A DNA stretch of 64,000 nucleotides, from positions 957,848 through 1,021,847 of the forward strand of contig GL947594.1 of assembly GCA_000218705.1 (NCBI GenBank). The letters are read 5' to 3'. This stretch comes from Prochlorococcus marinus bv. HNLC1 (GTDB taxonomy: Bacteria > Cyanobacteriota > Cyanobacteriia > PCC-6307 > Cyanobiaceae). The first letter of the stretch is position 1. Each line of letters begins with the position of its first letter. Made by a program: the position numbers and the translations under genes. Of the stretch, positions 51,444 through 59,797 are shown in pieces. Under the pieces are notes generated by a model. It did not search any database, was not told the origin of the DNA, and was given only the letters and a program-made list of their open reading frames with translations.

Positions 51444-52687
51444 TGCTTCCTTAGGTTATCTATTTGTATAAATCTTAATCTTTTCAGCTCATCTCCCATC
51501 TCTTTCCCAGGTTTCCAGCCCTCCTCTTTTAATATCTTTCCATTCTTGTCACTTTTAATATATCTATAAGTAATCAACCATCTTAAAAAATTACGCCAAA
51601 ATTTACCTCCATCACAAATAATTAACTTTACGGTTTCAGGATCTAAATTCTTTTCTTCAATAAAATTGGTCCAGCTTGATGGAGAAAATTTATAAAAAGA
51701 CTTTTCATTATCTATTAAAGAATTTTTTATTTCTAAAAATTCTTTTAAATATTTTTTCTCTTTTTGATTTATTAAAAATCTATCTGAAATTATTTCTAAT
51801 GATTTTGAATCTTTGATTAGAAAAAGAATAGAGTTTCCATTGAGCCTTTTTATCCAATTTAAACCTCTGATAAATTTATTATGAAGTTTTATATTTTCAT
51901 TTAATAGTGATAAAACTTTCCATTCTTCTAAAGTTCTAAGTATTTCTGTTAAATTATCATATTTAAATATTTCAGTAAGTTCCATTCTTATTCTTATACT
52001 TATACCTGGTGGAAATTTAAAACCATACTTATTCTTAGTGTATTTCCATGGCCATTTATTGAGGACTGTTTGTGCTTGATGTAAAGAATCTTTTGATATC
52101 TTAAAACCAAATCTTGTTGCATATTTTGAACATCTTAATAATCTACTTGGATCATCTCTGATGCTATTTTCATGTAAAAGATTAAGCTCCTTATTTTTAA
52201 TATGACAAATACCATTAAATGGATCATATAACTTCTTCTCTGAAATTTCATAAGCGATTGAATTTATACTAAAGTCTCTTCTTTTTAAGTCATTTTCAAT
52301 ACTTGAATCAAATACTGAAGGATTTAATCCAGGGGCAAGATATTTTTCCTCTCTAGCAGAAGCAATATCAATTTTAATATTGTCAATATTTATTTCTACA
52401 GTGTTGTAAAGTTCGAATTCTTTTATCAAACAAATTTTTACATTTTTAATATTTTTTTTTATAAATCTTGCCAATGATAATGACGAGCCTTCAATAACAA
52501 GATCATAATCAGGACTTTTTAATACATGATTTGAATGAAATTTTTTAATTAGTAAATCTCTTATATAGCCTCCGACAAATGCAACTTTTATATCTTTGTG
52601 GATTTCTAAGTAATTTGTAAGTATTGTGAATAAATTAAAAGGTGTATTCTTTAATTCTGCATAAAGATATGAATTTAAATTATCCAT
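51440..52687 (-). CDS. CCA tRNA nucleotidyltransferase / poly(A) polymerase family
   Basis: Class II nucleotidyltransferase of 415 residues. The head has KVAFVGGYIRDLLI, then the catalytic DYDLVIEG (D-x-D), the DLKRRDFSINSIAYEI segment and DDPSRLLRCSKYATRFGF. A helical neck and body follow, ending in a C-terminal EGWKPGKEMGDELKRLRF motif. It adds or repairs tRNA CCA ends, or 3' A tails; the tRNAs in this window lack an encoded CCA. It overlaps the selD fusion end by 4 bp (convergent). Confidence 0.9.
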   Translation of the reverse strand: MDNLNSYLYAELKNTPFNLFTILTNYLEIHKDIKVAFVGGYIRDLLIKKFHSNHVLKSPDYDLVIEGSSLSLARFIKKNIKNVKICLIKEFELYNTVEINIDNIKIDIASAREEKYLAPGLNPSVFDSSIENDLKRRDFSINSIAYEISEKKLYDPFNGICHIKNKELNLLHENSIRDDPSRLLRCSKYATRFGFKISKDSLHQAQTVLNKWPWKYTKNKYGFKFPPGISIRIRMELTEIFKYDNLTEILRTLEEWKVLSLLNENIKLHNKFIRGLNWIKRLNGNSILFLIKDSKSLEIISDRFLINQKEKKYLKEFLEIKNSLIDNEKSFYKFSPSSWTNFIEEKNLDPETVKLIICDGGKFWRNFLRWLITYRYIKSDKNGKILKEEGWKPGKEMGDELKRLRFIQIDNLRKH

Positions 52688-52693
52688 ATTTAA

Positions 52694-55102
52694 TTAAGAA
52701 TTAATAGACCTTATTGGTGCTATTCGTGGATCTAGGATTTTACTACCCTTATCACCAAATTTAACTGCTAGTGAAATTTTTTCTCCACTTCCAAAAATAT
52801 GAATAATTTCGCCCTTACCAAATTTTGAATGTAATAACAGATCTCCAAGTTTCCATTTCTCTCCTTTAGTGGGACCAGAATAAAGTCTTCTAACAGAATT
52901 AATTGGCGTATTTTTAACAAAATTATTATTTCGATCAACTCTTGTTAAACGATCTAAATGAAAATCTCTTTTTAACGAAATTCCACCACTCTGAGGGATC
53001 TCTCCATCAATTAATTCTTCTGGAATCTCTTGAAGAAATATAGAAGGGATTGTAACTTCTCTATTCCCTCCCCATAATCTTCTCTCTCTAGCATGAGTTA
53101 AAAATAGTCTTTCTTTAGCTCTAGTTAGTCCTACATAACATAATCTTCTCTCTTCTTCTAATAAGGATGGTGTATCAATAGATCTATAGCTAGGGAAAAG
53201 ACCTTGCTCAAGTCCTGTTATGAAAACATTTTGAAATTCCAAGCCCTTACTATTATGCAAAGTCATTAAAGTAACAGAATTTGATACATTTTTTTTATTA
53301 TCATCGCTGTCAGTAGTTAGAGCAGCAGTAGCTAAAAAACCCTCCGCATCTCCATTCTCAGTTTCTTCCTCATATTGAATAGCAGCATTAACCAATTCTT
53401 GGAGATTGTTTCTTCTATCCTCTGACTCATCAGTCCCACTCATTATTAATTCATTAAGATATCCACTTTTTTCTAGAATTAATTGTAAGAGTTGAGATGG
53501 ACCTGAATTCTCTACATAACAAGTTAATTCATTCATCAGTTCTGTAAATTGATTTATCCCTTTTGAAGATCTTCCTATAGTAGAGATTAAGCACTCTTTA
53601 TTATTAATAACTTCCCACAAAGGTAATTCCAGTTTATTAGCTATTTCATTAAGTTTCTCTATTGTGGTTTTACCTATACCTCTCCTAGGAACATTGATAA
53701 TCCTTAAAAGACTAATATTATCTGCATTATTTATTAGAACTTTTAAATATGCAATAGCATCCTTTATCTCTTTGCGATCATAAAAACGTAATCCTCCATA
53801 AATGGTATAGGGAATCCTCCACCTAACTAAAGATTCTTCCATCACTCTTGACTGAGCTCTGGTTCTATATAAAATTGCGAATTTACTCCAATTTGGTGAA
53901 TTGTTCTTACTACTTAAGCTTCTTATTTTACTCGTAATAGCTTCTGCTTCGGATATCTCATCATCACAGCTTATTAGTTTTAATGGCTCTCCATCGCTTT
54001 TGGTTGCTTTTAGTACTTTTTCTATTCTTTCAGTATTATTTTCAATTAATGAATTTGCTGCACTGAGAATATTTGATGTTGATCGATAGTTATTTTCTAA
54101 TTTTATAACGCAATCACTTTTATCATTTGGTTTATTTTTAAAGTCTTCTTTAAAACCAATTAGTATTCTAAAATCTGCAGCTCTAAAGCTATATATACTT
54201 TGATCTGCATCACCAACAACAAATATTGATCTATCTTTCCATTCAAAGAATTGTTCTGAATCAGTATCCCCAGTTGTAATTAATTTAATAAGCTCATATT
54301 GGGTTCTATTTGTATCTTGATATTCATCAATAAGAATATGCATAAATCTTTTATGCCAATATTCTCTAACTTTATGATTTTGCCTTAATAAAAATACTGG
54401 TAATAATAATAGATCATCAAAATCAAGAGCATTGTTTCTTGAAAGTGCAATTCTATATCTCATATATGCATCGGCAATAAGTTTATCGATTTGATTTTCA
54501 GATTTTTCTTCAAGTTCTTTAGGAGTTAAACATTGATTCTTTGCGTTGCTAATGGCCCATTTTATTTTTTTTGGGTTGAATTTTTTAGGATCTAATTGCA
54601 TCTCTTTGGTAATAATCTCCTTTAAAAGAGTTTGAGAATCTGTTTCGTCATATATAGAAAATTGTCTATTCCATGAAAGGCCATCTGGATCTTTATATTT
54701 ATCAATATCAAATCTTAATAACCTCGAAAATAATGAATGAAATGTTCCTATCCATAAGTCTTGCAATCTTTCTTGATGTATAACAGTTCTCAGTTGATTT
54801 TGATCAAATTCTTTTAATGTTGACCATGGCTGACCAAAGCGTATAGTTGCAAGCTCTTTCGCAAGTATGATTTCAAGTCTTTGTTTCATCTCTTTAGCCG
54901 CTTTATTGGTAAAAGTCACCGCTAAGATGTTGTAAGGATTTACGTTATTATTTTCAATTAAATTAGCGATTCTATGAGTAAGAGCTTTAGTCTTTCCACT
55001 ACCCGCACCGGCTACTACAAGTAATGGTCCATAAATATGGTTTACAGCTTCAAATTGTTCTTTATTAAGTGATTCAAAAAGGAAATTGTTTTGTGGAGAC
55101 AC
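52694..55102 (-). CDS. pcrA: UvrD/PcrA-type DNA helicase
   Basis: Superfamily 1A 3'-5' helicase, 802 residues. Motifs in order: LNKEQFEAVNH (Q motif), VVAGAGSGKTKALTHR (I), ILAVTFTNKAAKEMKQRL (Ia), HILIDEYQDTNRTQYELI (II), FVVGDADQSIYSFRAAD (III), LENNYRST (IV), VTLMTLHNSKGLEFQNVFI (V) and EERRLCYVGLTRAKERLFL (VI). The C-terminal GDLLLHSKFGKGEIIHIFGSG segment is the PcrA/UvrD Tudor-like domain. Roles in nucleotide excision repair and replication. Confidence 0.96.
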   Translation of the reverse strand: MSPQNNFLFESLNKEQFEAVNHIYGPLLVVAGAGSGKTKALTHRIANLIENNNVNPYNILAVTFTNKAAKEMKQRLEIILAKELATIRFGQPWSTLKEFDQNQLRTVIHQERLQDLWIGTFHSLFSRLLRFDIDKYKDPDGLSWNRQFSIYDETDSQTLLKEIITKEMQLDPKKFNPKKIKWAISNAKNQCLTPKELEEKSENQIDKLIADAYMRYRIALSRNNALDFDDLLLLPVFLLRQNHKVREYWHKRFMHILIDEYQDTNRTQYELIKLITTGDTDSEQFFEWKDRSIFVVGDADQSIYSFRAADFRILIGFKEDFKNKPNDKSDCVIKLENNYRSTSNILSAANSLIENNTERIEKVLKATKSDGEPLKLISCDDEISEAEAITSKIRSLSSKNNSPNWSKFAILYRTRAQSRVMEESLVRWRIPYTIYGGLRFYDRKEIKDAIAYLKVLINNADNISLLRIINVPRRGIGKTTIEKLNEIANKLELPLWEVINNKECLISTIGRSSKGINQFTELMNELTCYVENSGPSQLLQLILEKSGYLNELIMSGTDESEDRRNNLQELVNAAIQYEEETENGDAEGFLATAALTTDSDDNKKNVSNSVTLMTLHNSKGLEFQNVFITGLEQGLFPSYRSIDTPSLLEEERRLCYVGLTRAKERLFLTHARERRLWGGNREVTIPSIFLQEIPEELIDGEIPQSGGISLKRDFHLDRLTRVDRNNNFVKNTPINSVRRLYSGPTKGEKWKLGDLLLHSKFGKGEIIHIFGSGEKISLAVKFGDKGSKILDPRIAPIRSINS

Positions 55103-55124
55103 AGTTTAAATTATTAAAAAAGGA

Positions 55125-55331
55125 TTAACCTTCTACTCTTGAAGATGGGGGAGTTTCTAAACTTTTTAATATTATTTTTAATTCATTGATCTCAGAATTA
55201 TTATCGATAATTTCTTGAGATAATTTATGAGGGATTCTTAACTTATTACTTCTATTGATAATTTCATTTTCTAACCTTTCTTTATAGGAAGAAATCAATT
55301 TTTTTGATAATAGGATGTCTTGCTTATCCAA
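55125..55331 (-). CDS. Small helical hypothetical protein
   Basis: A 68-residue, highly charged protein predicted to be mostly helical (KKLISSYKERLENEIINRS; EIIDNNSEINELKIILKSL). It has no signal peptide or membrane span, and no family is recognised. It is 22 bp upstream of the helicase gene on the same strand, which suggests co-transcription. The 221 bp before cpeB on the other side is AT-rich, with no clear regulatory repeat. Confidence 0.55.
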   Translation of the reverse strand: MDKQDILLSKKLISSYKERLENEIINRSNKLRIPHKLSQEIIDNNSEINELKIILKSLETPPSSRVEG

Positions 55332-55552
55332 AATTTAGTTAATACCAATATGTGATTACCATAGCGTATTATTTAGTAAATTTAACTATATATAATTTTT
55401 TATAAATATCAAAGTTTAAAATATTTTATTTTGTTTTTTTCATTAAGAAGAGTTGCTTTATCGCTTTGTTAAGGTTTAAAAATTAAAAGTTTGTACTATT
55501 GTTATAAAGTCTCTTTTATATGAGTGACTGAAATTACTTCCGATTCAAAAGG

Positions 55553-56080
55553 ATGCCAAATCTTAGCGATAATAAACTTCTTGCAAAACATCTTCAAATT
55601 TCAAATTTACTTGATAAGAATTTTGAAAGCATTCAAGAATTTGTAAATACTGCAAATACCAGATTGGATGCAATTAATTCAATAACAAATAATTCACATG
55701 CTATTGCTGCAGATGCTGTTACAGCAATGATTTGTGAGAATGAGGATTCTTTAAATTCAAATAATTCAATTAATACTACAAATAAGATGTCTGTCTGCCT
55801 GAGAGATGGTGAAATTATTCTTAGATATGTTACTTATTTATTAATTACTAACGATGATTCTATTTTAGAAAAAAGTTGCTTAAAAGATCTTAAAAATACT
55901 TATTTATCTTTAGGTGTTCCTATCCCTAATGCAATAAGGGTTGTAGAGCTGATTAGAGATGCAACTATATCTGATATAAAAACCACAATGAATTTAACTG
56001 CTGAAAACAAGATTATAATGTCAAATCTAATTAAAGAAACTAGAATTTATTTTGAGAAAATAGTCAATTTACTCAAGTAA
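55553..56080 (+). CDS. cpeB: Reduced phycoerythrin beta subunit
   Basis: A 175-residue phycobiliprotein. Family motifs: NTRLDAINSITNN, DAVTAMICEN, MSVCLRDGEIILRYVTYLL and LGVPIPNAIRVVELI. Cysteines are C61 (ICEN), C82 (SVCLRDGE, the universal bilin site) and C109. The usual partner of C61 at position 50 is His here, and the C-terminal bilin cysteine (about 159-165) is absent, so at most the C82 site is standard. This is the rapidly evolving remnant kept by high-light Prochlorococcus, which lack cpeA; a light-harvesting role is doubtful. It is convergent with cpeS, 8 bp overlap. Confidence 0.92.
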   Translation: MPNLSDNKLLAKHLQISNLLDKNFESIQEFVNTANTRLDAINSITNNSHAIAADAVTAMICENEDSLNSNNSINTTNKMSVCLRDGEIILRYVTYLLITNDDSILEKSCLKDLKNTYLSLGVPIPNAIRVVELIRDATISDIKTTMNLTAENKIIMSNLIKETRIYFEKIVNLLK

Positions 56081-56612
56081 TTATTTTTCTTATCTCGGTA
56101 GCATGGGATGTTTGCAAAATCCCCTTATTTATTTTGTTTTTAATAACTGAATATCTAGAGCGAACATTTTCAGTTAAAAACCAAATTTTTTCCTCACTTA
56201 TTGTTGAGTTATATTCGGTCTCAATATTAAAAGTATTGCTTTCGTCAATAATATATCGAGAAGATGAAGGTATTTGCTCTGCATATCCCTTGTCCTTTAT
56301 TAATATTCCTGTAAATTCATCTTTTGGAGCAAAAATTAAAATTGTATTACTTTCGTGAGATTTATTTTCAGTTGGCCATTCACTAAAAGATTTCCATGTA
56401 ATTTTAATTGCGAATGATATTTTTATAGAGGAATTAAATCTATTTTTAATTTCTAAGACTTCTTTACTGCCTATATTCTGATATGAGATTATTAAGCTGC
56501 TATTAGTATTTTCAAATTCTTGGAAAGCTAAAGTGTGTGTACTCCTTATAGATTTCCACTCACCAATACTTTTATCAATAAATTCTTTAATTGTTATTAA
56601 ATTCTTCTTCAA
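56073..56612 (-). CDS. cpeS: CpeS-type phycoerythrobilin lyase
   Basis: A 179-residue S/U-type bilin lyase (lipocalin-like barrel). Signatures: FIDKSIGEWKSIRSTHTLAF at the N-terminus and EEKIWFLTENVRSRYSVIK near the C-terminus, with KITWKSFSEWP and FAPKDEFTGILIKDKGYAEQIP between. In a high-light Prochlorococcus, CpeS has been shown to attach phycoerythrobilin to Cys82 of CpeB, which fits the retained C82 next door. The upstream small gene overlaps its start by 26 bp. Confidence 0.93.
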   Translation of the reverse strand: MKKNLITIKEFIDKSIGEWKSIRSTHTLAFQEFENTNSSLIISYQNIGSKEVLEIKNRFNSSIKISFAIKITWKSFSEWPTENKSHESNTILIFAPKDEFTGILIKDKGYAEQIPSSSRYIIDESNTFNIETEYNSTISEEKIWFLTENVRSRYSVIKNKINKGILQTSHATEIRKIIT

Positions 56613-56766
56613 GTTTTTCTTCTACAGAATGATTAGTTGCTTTTTGAATCATTCTTACCATTGAATCTATCATTAAATTTTTAGCAGATGTTATTTTGGT
56701 TCCAGATGGTGTAGTTGATATTTGCTCTCCAGGACGGTTATAAGATGTAGGTCTAAATTGAGTCAT
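56587..56766 (-). CDS. Small conserved-looking protein coupled to cpeS
   Basis: A 59-residue protein from ATG at 56766 (MTQFRPTSYNRPGEQ, with TKITSAKNLMIDSMVRMI in the middle and an acidic end EEKLEEEFNNN). It has a disordered N-terminal half and one helix. No family recognised. Its end overlaps the cpeS start by 26 bp in another frame, so both are very likely co-transcribed and possibly coupled. The 270 bp upstream is AT-rich and non-coding. Confidence 0.6.
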   Translation of the reverse strand: MTQFRPTSYNRPGEQISTTPSGTKITSAKNLMIDSMVRMIQKATNHSVEEKLEEEFNNN

Positions 56767-57037
56767 TCGTAATTTCAATTCCTTTTACAGTTACATATTC
56801 TTGCATAAATTTATACCATCAAGATTTTTTTTTGCAAAATGTCATATCTTCTTAATTGAAATTAATTATTTCAAGATAATTCTGAAAAATATTGATTATT
56901 AGAGAGACTAATACTCTATGAAAAAATTTATTATGAGAAGGTGAGGGTGAATAATTTTATGATTTAGTTATTAGTATTAATAAATATTCAAATACAATTA
57001 GATTTTATATCTAACCAGATTTTGGAAAACCCTTAAA

Positions 57038-57676
57038 TTATCGATTTGAAATGGAGACTCTTTTTTTAATTAAACCAGTAATAATGGCAAGACCAAACAT
57101 TCCTATCATTGCAAAACCTATATAAACTGCATCAGCTAATCCTGCTCCTACTGCAACAGCTACAGCATCAAATATTACAAGACATAGGAGTAAAGAAAAA
57201 GTAAATATTCGCCACTTTGTGCCACCTAGGCCTAATCCATAACTAAGAAAGTCAAAAAGTCCTGTCATTAAGACTCCAGTCATTAAAAAGAAATTTCCCT
57301 CAAGTTGATTTTCATTAAAACTTTCAATTCTCTTCATTGCCTTATTCCCAACTAAGCGTTTTACGGGATCTCTCCCTAACTTTCTTGCGATTAAAAAAGC
57401 AATTTGACATGAGATGAAATCAGAAAAGAATATAGTTAAATAAGCAGTTTTGAAATCAAGAACAGTTCCAGCAAGAATTGCATATGGAAGATTTGATATT
57501 ACTGGGAAAATAGTGCTAATACTTCGAAGAATAAATATTCCTATGGGCGCCCATGGCCCCATACTCTGAACAATCAGATTAATCTCTTCTTTCCATTCAA
57601 CGACTATAAAATAGTAAAAAAGGATTGCAGCTAGTACACATAGAGAAATTAAAACAAACTTTTTTAACTTCTTCAT
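57038..57676 (-). CDS. TVP38/TMEM64 (DedA-superfamily) membrane protein
   Basis: A 212-residue polytopic protein with five to six hydrophobic segments. Motifs: GPWAPIGIFILRSISTIFPVISNLPYAILAG (in part) and DFISCQIAFLIARKLGRDPVKRLVG, the SNARE-associated/VTT domain signature, then GLFDFLSYGLGLGGTKWR. Members of this superfamily have been linked to lipid scrambling and ion homeostasis. Specific role unknown. Both flanks are non-coding gaps of about 270 bp without visible structure. Confidence 0.85.
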   Translation of the reverse strand: MKKLKKFVLISLCVLAAILFYYFIVVEWKEEINLIVQSMGPWAPIGIFILRSISTIFPVISNLPYAILAGTVLDFKTAYLTIFFSDFISCQIAFLIARKLGRDPVKRLVGNKAMKRIESFNENQLEGNFFLMTGVLMTGLFDFLSYGLGLGGTKWRIFTFSLLLCLVIFDAVAVAVGAGLADAVYIGFAMIGMFGLAIITGLIKKRVSISNR

Positions 57677-57945
57677 CTCTCAATATTTAAGTTGAATTTC
57701 TTTATAAACATCATAAATGTTACCCGCATACGTAAATATAGCTTTAATGTTGATTAAGAGTCTATCAAATATTTGTAAACAACCAAATCATAAGAAAGTT
57801 ATCTTACGGGTTTATATATTTATGTGTTGGATATTAATCTTTAAATATAGTAATTATTGATTATCGAAGCGCAATTTTCTTCATAATAATGTTTATCTTT
57901 AAAGGTTTTAAGTTGCTATGCTAATTGAAGATTATTTAATTAATT

Positions 57946-58332
57946 TTGAATACTTTTAAGATTTTATTTACTTACCTTTTGATATTTTTAATGTATATTT
58001 TTCCTGTAGAAGTGAATGCTCTTTCACATAATTGGGTTGGAGTTCCTCGAAGTAAGTATGGTGAGCAAGTATGGGATCAACAAAGTATTCAAATTAATGA
58101 AGATGGGATTCGCAGAGTTTTAAGTAAATTCATACCAAAAACTAAAAGTGATATAACTAAAGATATTCTTTATACAATGGACATAAATTGTACTGAAAAG
58201 ACTTTTAGAGATGTTGCTGTTGGAGCCGACGAATTTAATGAATTTGAAAATATTAATGCAAAATGGAAATATCCAAATGGCGATAAACTTTTGCTAGGTG
58301 TAATAGATCAAGTTTGCAGTTTTGAAATGTAA
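57946..58332 (+). CDS. Small secreted hypothetical protein
   Basis: A 128-residue protein with an N-terminal signal peptide (FKILFTYLLIFLMYIFPVEVNA) and a mature part of about 100 residues (HNWVGVPRSKYGEQVWDQQSI, RVLSKFIPKTKSD, CTEKTFRDVAVGADEF). Two cysteines could form a disulphide in the periplasm. The best start giving a full signal is TTG 57946; ATG at 57991 would remove most of it. No family recognised. Possibly specific to marine picocyanobacteria. Confidence 0.6.
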   Translation: MNTFKILFTYLLIFLMYIFPVEVNALSHNWVGVPRSKYGEQVWDQQSIQINEDGIRRVLSKFIPKTKSDITKDILYTMDINCTEKTFRDVAVGADEFNEFENINAKWKYPNGDKLLLGVIDQVCSFEM

Positions 58333-58401
58333 ATATAATATTTTCAACCAGTAACTTAAAACAGAATTTAAGTTTTATGAAATGCTTTTTGAGTAATTTA
58401 T

Positions 58402-58695
58402 TTAATTTTCTAATACGCTATTTATTTTATCTTTGAATCTTTGCAACTTATCGATTCTCGTATTTACTTTGATAGTTGTATATATCCTTGGAGCTCCTTT
58501 TTGATGGATTTTTTCATGACACATTTTTACACAATTAAATACATCTTCCCAATCACCCTCTATGGCGGTTCCATTTGGCCCAAGTTGATAAGTTAAACCC
58601 CTATCTTCAATAATTTTCTTGCATTCTTTAATATAGGGTGATAAAGAAGTTCCAACTCCAATTGGAACTAAGCATAAATCTATACTTACAAACAT
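58402..58695 (-). CDS. MTH1187/YkoF-like thiamine-binding protein (DUF77)
   Basis: A 97-residue ferredoxin-fold protein. Markers of the MTH1187 family: VSIDLCLVPIGVGTSLSPYIKEC, YQLGPNGTAIEGDWEDVFNCV, CHEKIHQKGAPRIYTTIKVNTR. These proteins bind thiamine or hydroxymethylpyrimidine and form tetramers. It stands alone, with non-coding gaps of about 70 and 150 bp on either side. Confidence 0.87.
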   Translation of the reverse strand: MFVSIDLCLVPIGVGTSLSPYIKECKKIIEDRGLTYQLGPNGTAIEGDWEDVFNCVKMCHEKIHQKGAPRIYTTIKVNTRIDKLQRFKDKINSVLEN

Positions 58696-58847
58696 AATTA
58701 AACAGACATTGAAAATGAACTAAATTAATTTTAAATCCTTTGTAATTTATGTATGAAATATTTATAAGGACAATTTAAAAGAATTTATTTACAGGCAATC
58801 TAAGTATTAAGGAATGAATTTAATTAGGACTTTTAGAAGGAAAATTT

Positions 58848-59099
58848 TTAATCAATTTTATTATTAGGGTCTAATTCTCTCATAAGTTTTTCCCAAGTCT
58901 TAACTGAAGCAATAATTCCTGTAAAGTCATCAGGAAAATGCTCTCTCATGATTGGTTTGACAGTAAGTGAAGCAGGCCAACCAGAATCTATCTTAAAATA
59001 AACTTCTTTTTTCTCCAAAATGACAATGTGAGGAAATGGTATTGGATTTTTACTTTTTCCTCTTTTGTATTCAGCTGTATATTTTGATTTTCTGGTCAT
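58848..59099 (-). CDS. Small hypothetical protein, paralogue of the next gene (copy 2)
   Basis: An 83-residue basic protein with PFPHIVILEKKEVYFKIDSG, WPASLTVKPIMREHFPDDF and TGIIASVKTWEKLMREL. The pattern PH-x-VV/I-x4-K-V-x-F-I ... P-x2-L-x-K-x2-M-x3-FP-x2-F-x-GI aligns with the upstream gene, so the two arose by tandem duplication. Its ATG overlaps the upstream stop by 4 bp. No known family is recognised. Located between the thiamine-binding protein and tRNA-Phe. Confidence 0.6.
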   Translation of the reverse strand: MTRKSKYTAEYKRGKSKNPIPFPHIVILEKKEVYFKIDSGWPASLTVKPIMREHFPDDFTGIIASVKTWEKLMRELDPNNKID

Positions 59100-59287
59100 T
59101 TTTTTGAATTAACTCTCATTCTCATTTTGTAGAAACTTTCCTCACATCTCATTACAATGCCTTTAAATGCCTTTGGAAAGTAAGGCATATAGTTCTTCAA
59201 AATTAAATGTTCGGGAAAGACACCTTTGATTAAAAAAACTACCTTGTTATCTTTCTCAACTATGAAGTGCGGTGGGATTTTATGCAT
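59096..59287 (-). CDS. Small hypothetical protein, paralogue of the next gene (copy 1)
   Basis: A 63-residue protein: PPHFIVEKDNKVVFLIKGVF, PEHLILKNYMPYFPKAFKGIV, then a basic tail. It shares the PH-x(n)-VxFxI, PxxLxxK, M-x3-FPxxFxGI framework with the downstream copy but is otherwise diverged. The two are coupled by an ATGA overlap. No family recognised. The promoter must lie in the 59288-59560 spacer. Confidence 0.58.
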   Translation of the reverse strand: MHKIPPHFIVEKDNKVVFLIKGVFPEHLILKNYMPYFPKAFKGIVMRCEESFYKMRMRVNSKK

Positions 59288-59560
59288 GAAATTTTTTTTA
59301 TTAAATTAGTTTATAATCTTTTTTTTAATTTAATTAACTTTAACTGATGATTTGTGTCAATGAGTCAATGTTTCTTCAGAAAATTGTATCTTGAACACTA
59401 GATGCGATGTTAGTTCTAGAGACTATATCAATAGTTACTTTTTTACTTAACTAACATTCCACTAACATTCCCAAAATTATTCTCAGCAAGATGCCTTTTT
59501 ATACCTTTTGAGGGTATATTTTTGTCTTCTCAGACCCCTTGCAAATACTCTATTTTCAAC
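59288..59560. other. Non-coding spacer downstream of tRNA-Phe
   Basis: With the adjacent terminator and tRNA this is the only gap above 300 bp free of protein-coding sequence. It holds an exact 11-bp tandem duplication at 59450 and otherwise AT-rich DNA with no believable open frame. A longer frame crossing 59483-59674 merely reads through the tRNA and terminator. Confidence 0.6.
59450..59471. repeat. Tandem 11-bp direct repeat
   Basis: ACTAACATTCC occurs twice head to tail with no mismatch, about 150 bp downstream of the 3' end of tRNA-Phe. It could be replication slippage, a protein-binding iteron or an integration scar; no integrase gene is present in the window. Confidence 0.7.
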
Positions 59561-59585
59561 AAAAAAGCACCCCCTAAGGAGTGCT
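59561..59585 (-). terminator. Rho-independent terminator after tRNA-Phe
   Basis: Read on the reverse strand: AGCACTCC, loop TTAG, GGGGTGCT and six to seven T. One G-T pair, otherwise perfect. It lies 32 bp past the tRNA-Phe 3' end. Confidence 0.88.
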
Positions 59586-59616
59586 AATTTGTCCCCATTC
59601 ATATAAAGAATAGAGG

Positions 59617-59689
59617 TGCCAGGACCCAGATTTGAACTGGGGACACGGCGATTTTCAGTCGCCTGCTCTACCAACTGAGCTATCCCGGC
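59617..59689 (-). tRNA. tRNA-Phe (anticodon GAA)
   Basis: The reverse strand folds with acceptor GCCGGGA/TCCTGGC, D arm GCTCAGTTGGTAGAGC, anticodon stem GGCGA/TCGCC with loop CTGAAAA (anticodon GAA), T stem CCCAG/CTGGG with loop TTCAAAT, and discriminator A. The next two bases are CC but CCA is not fully encoded. Length 73 nt. Confidence 0.97.
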
Positions 59690-59797
59690 CTTACTAATAC
59701 TTTAGATAGTGAATGTAATTTGTGGAACCCCCTCTCAATAAATTGTTTATGAATTATGTTTATTTGAAGAAAAATTAAATACTTGATTTACAAAACT

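Noticed and set aside
56779-57037. Small RNA or short photosystem gene in the gap upstream of the cpeS unit
   Set aside because: No terminator hairpin, conserved Yfr-type motif or credible small open frame could be seen on either strand.
59483-59674. 63-codon open frame reading VEQATENRRVPSSNLGPGTS
   Set aside because: This is the well-known spurious frame through a tRNA gene; it crosses tRNA-Phe and its terminator on the same strand.
58848-59689. A defence or mobile island at tRNA-Phe
   Set aside because: No integrase, transposase, nuclease or duplicated tRNA end is present; only two tiny unknown genes and a short tandem repeat.
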